From the NCBI GenBank assembly GCA_046717125.1, contig JBKJVQ010000166.1:1-5128 (forward strand): 5,128 bases of DNA. Reading direction: 5' to 3'. Made by a program: the position numbers and the translations under genes. The stretch is from JBKJVQ01 sp046717125. Its GTDB lineage: Bacteria > Pseudomonadota > Alphaproteobacteria > Rhizobiales > Methyloligellaceae. Within the stretch, counting starts at the first letter, position 1. Each line of letters opens with the position of its first letter. A model generated the notes under the pieces. It was not told the DNA's origin and ran no database searches. It saw only the letters and a list, made by a program, of their open reading frames with translations. This document shows positions 4,637-5,128 of the stretch, piece by piece.

Positions 4637-5101
4637 CTACACGCTTGGCCCCGCAGCGAGCCCGAACCGCGTCTTGATGCGGCCGAACAGACCGTCGCGG
4701 ACAGCGCGATAGGAATTCAGAACCTGCTCGCGGCTGCCGCTGGCGAGCGTGGGATCCTGCGTTGGCCAATATTCGACATCGACCGCCATGGTCCGCGTCA
4801 TCTCGAGTGCCTGGTGATGCGCCTCAGGCGTTAGGGAAACAATCACGTCGAACGATGTGTCATGAAGATCGGCGATGGCATGCGGCTGGTGCGCATGTAT
4901 GTCGATGCCGATCTCGTCCATGACCGCGACGGCGAACGGATCGGGTTCGCCCGGCCGCACGCCAGCGGACTCGACGTAAACCCTGTTTCCCGTGAGATGC
5001 TGCATGATCGCTGCCGCCATGGGCGACCGGACGGCATTGAGGTTGCACGCGAAGAGCACCGCGGACGGCATGTCTTCGCGCCCGGGCGACACGAAAGTCA
5101 C
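4637..5101 (-). CDS. Low-molecular-weight phosphatase family protein (ArsC/LMW-PTP fold)
   Basis: The protein has the fold signature of LMW tyrosine phosphatases and related arsenate reductases. The phosphate-binding loop CNLNAVRS has Cys19, Arg25 and Ser26 (CX5RS), followed by SAGVRPGEPDP (about 45-55) and the general-acid motif Asp116-Pro117 in WPTQDPT. The loop deviates from the usual CxGNxCRS: the glycine is Leu and the second cysteine is Val. Cys19 is the only cysteine, so the three-cysteine thioredoxin-coupled arsenate reductase mechanism is not possible; a phosphatase role is more likely, with unknown substrate. The length is 154 aa from GTG 5101, which overlaps the upstream stop codon (GTGA). 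GTG at 5092 (AAGGGTGA just upstream) and ATG at 5071 are alternative starts; relatives usually carry about ten residues before the first strand, favouring one of the GTGs. It lies directly after a probable UPF0262 gene, as in other rhizobia. Confidence 0.85.
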   Translation of the reverse strand: MTFVSPGREDMPSAVLFACNLNAVRSPMAAAIMQHLTGNRVYVESAGVRPGEPDPFAVAVMDEIGIDIHAHQPHAIADLHDTSFDVIVSLTPEAHHQALEMTRTMAVDVEYWPTQDPTLASGSREQVLNSYRAVRDGLFGRIKTRFGLAAGPSV

Positions 5102-5128
5102 CCTTTCCAGTGCAGCGCGCAGATCAGC
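5098..5128 (-). CDS. C-terminal end of an upstream gene, probably UPF0262 family
   Basis: Only the last nine codons, LICALHWKG, and the TGA (5100-5098) are visible; the rest is beyond the right edge. The ending resembles, as far as I remember, the C-termini of UPF0262 proteins, which in rhizobia stand directly before this phosphatase gene and after hisD. The TGA overlaps the GTG start of the phosphatase gene, suggesting coupled translation. Function is unknown for the family. The identification rests on context and a very short peptide. Confidence 0.5.
   Translation of the reverse strand, partial: LICALHWKG

Noticed and set aside
1..5128. CRISPR array, insertion sequence, tRNA, toxin-antitoxin pair or defence system
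   Set aside because: No regularly spaced repeats, transposase motifs, tRNA-like cloverleaf or small paired genes are visible. The window is ordinary housekeeping sequence.

Overview
The window looks like chromosomal housekeeping DNA from a GC-rich alphaproteobacterium, most likely of the order Hyphomicrobiales (Rhizobiales). The evidence is the gene order ispH-thrB-rnhA, a UPF0262-like tail just ahead of a low-molecular-weight phosphatase gene, a tandem glycine riboswitch before gcvT, and a dispersed palindrome of a type common in rhizobial genomes. I see no phage, plasmid, insertion sequence, CRISPR array, tRNA or rRNA, and no coherent undescribed multi-gene system. The interesting signals are in the regions between genes.

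Layout. At 1-272 (minus) is the N-terminal part of gcvT, the T-protein of the glycine cleavage system, which runs off the left edge. Its leader (about 273-532) holds a two-aptamer glycine riboswitch with a leader-linker (P0) helix, then a hairpin that reaches into the gcvT ribosome binding site. Next on the minus strand (622-1215) is a lipoprotein of unknown function. Its 3' flank carries a strong hairpin at 575-601 that resembles a terminator but has no T-tract.

Divergent from the lipoprotein gene, a good sigma-70-type promoter (1265-1293) drives ispH (last step of the MEP isoprenoid pathway). The ispH stop overlaps the start of thrB (APH-fold homoserine kinase, threonine synthesis). After thrB come a palindromic intergenic repeat that begins in the thrB stop codon, a second perfect hairpin, and rnhA (RNase HI). 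The three plus-strand genes lie close together, but the two hairpins before rnhA may separate its expression from ispH-thrB.

On the minus strand, converging on rnhA, are a Prx5-type peroxiredoxin (3978-4463) and, beyond a 173-bp GC-rich gap with repeat-like sequence, a low-molecular-weight phosphatase-family protein (4637-5101). The phosphatase gene is translationally coupled to an upstream gene of which only the last nine codons are visible (probably UPF0262). The usual infA neighbour seems absent downstream of the phosphatase, so the GC-rich gap may mark a rearrangement point.

The genes do not form one pathway. They cover glycine/one-carbon metabolism, isoprenoids, threonine, RNA-DNA hybrid removal and peroxide defence.
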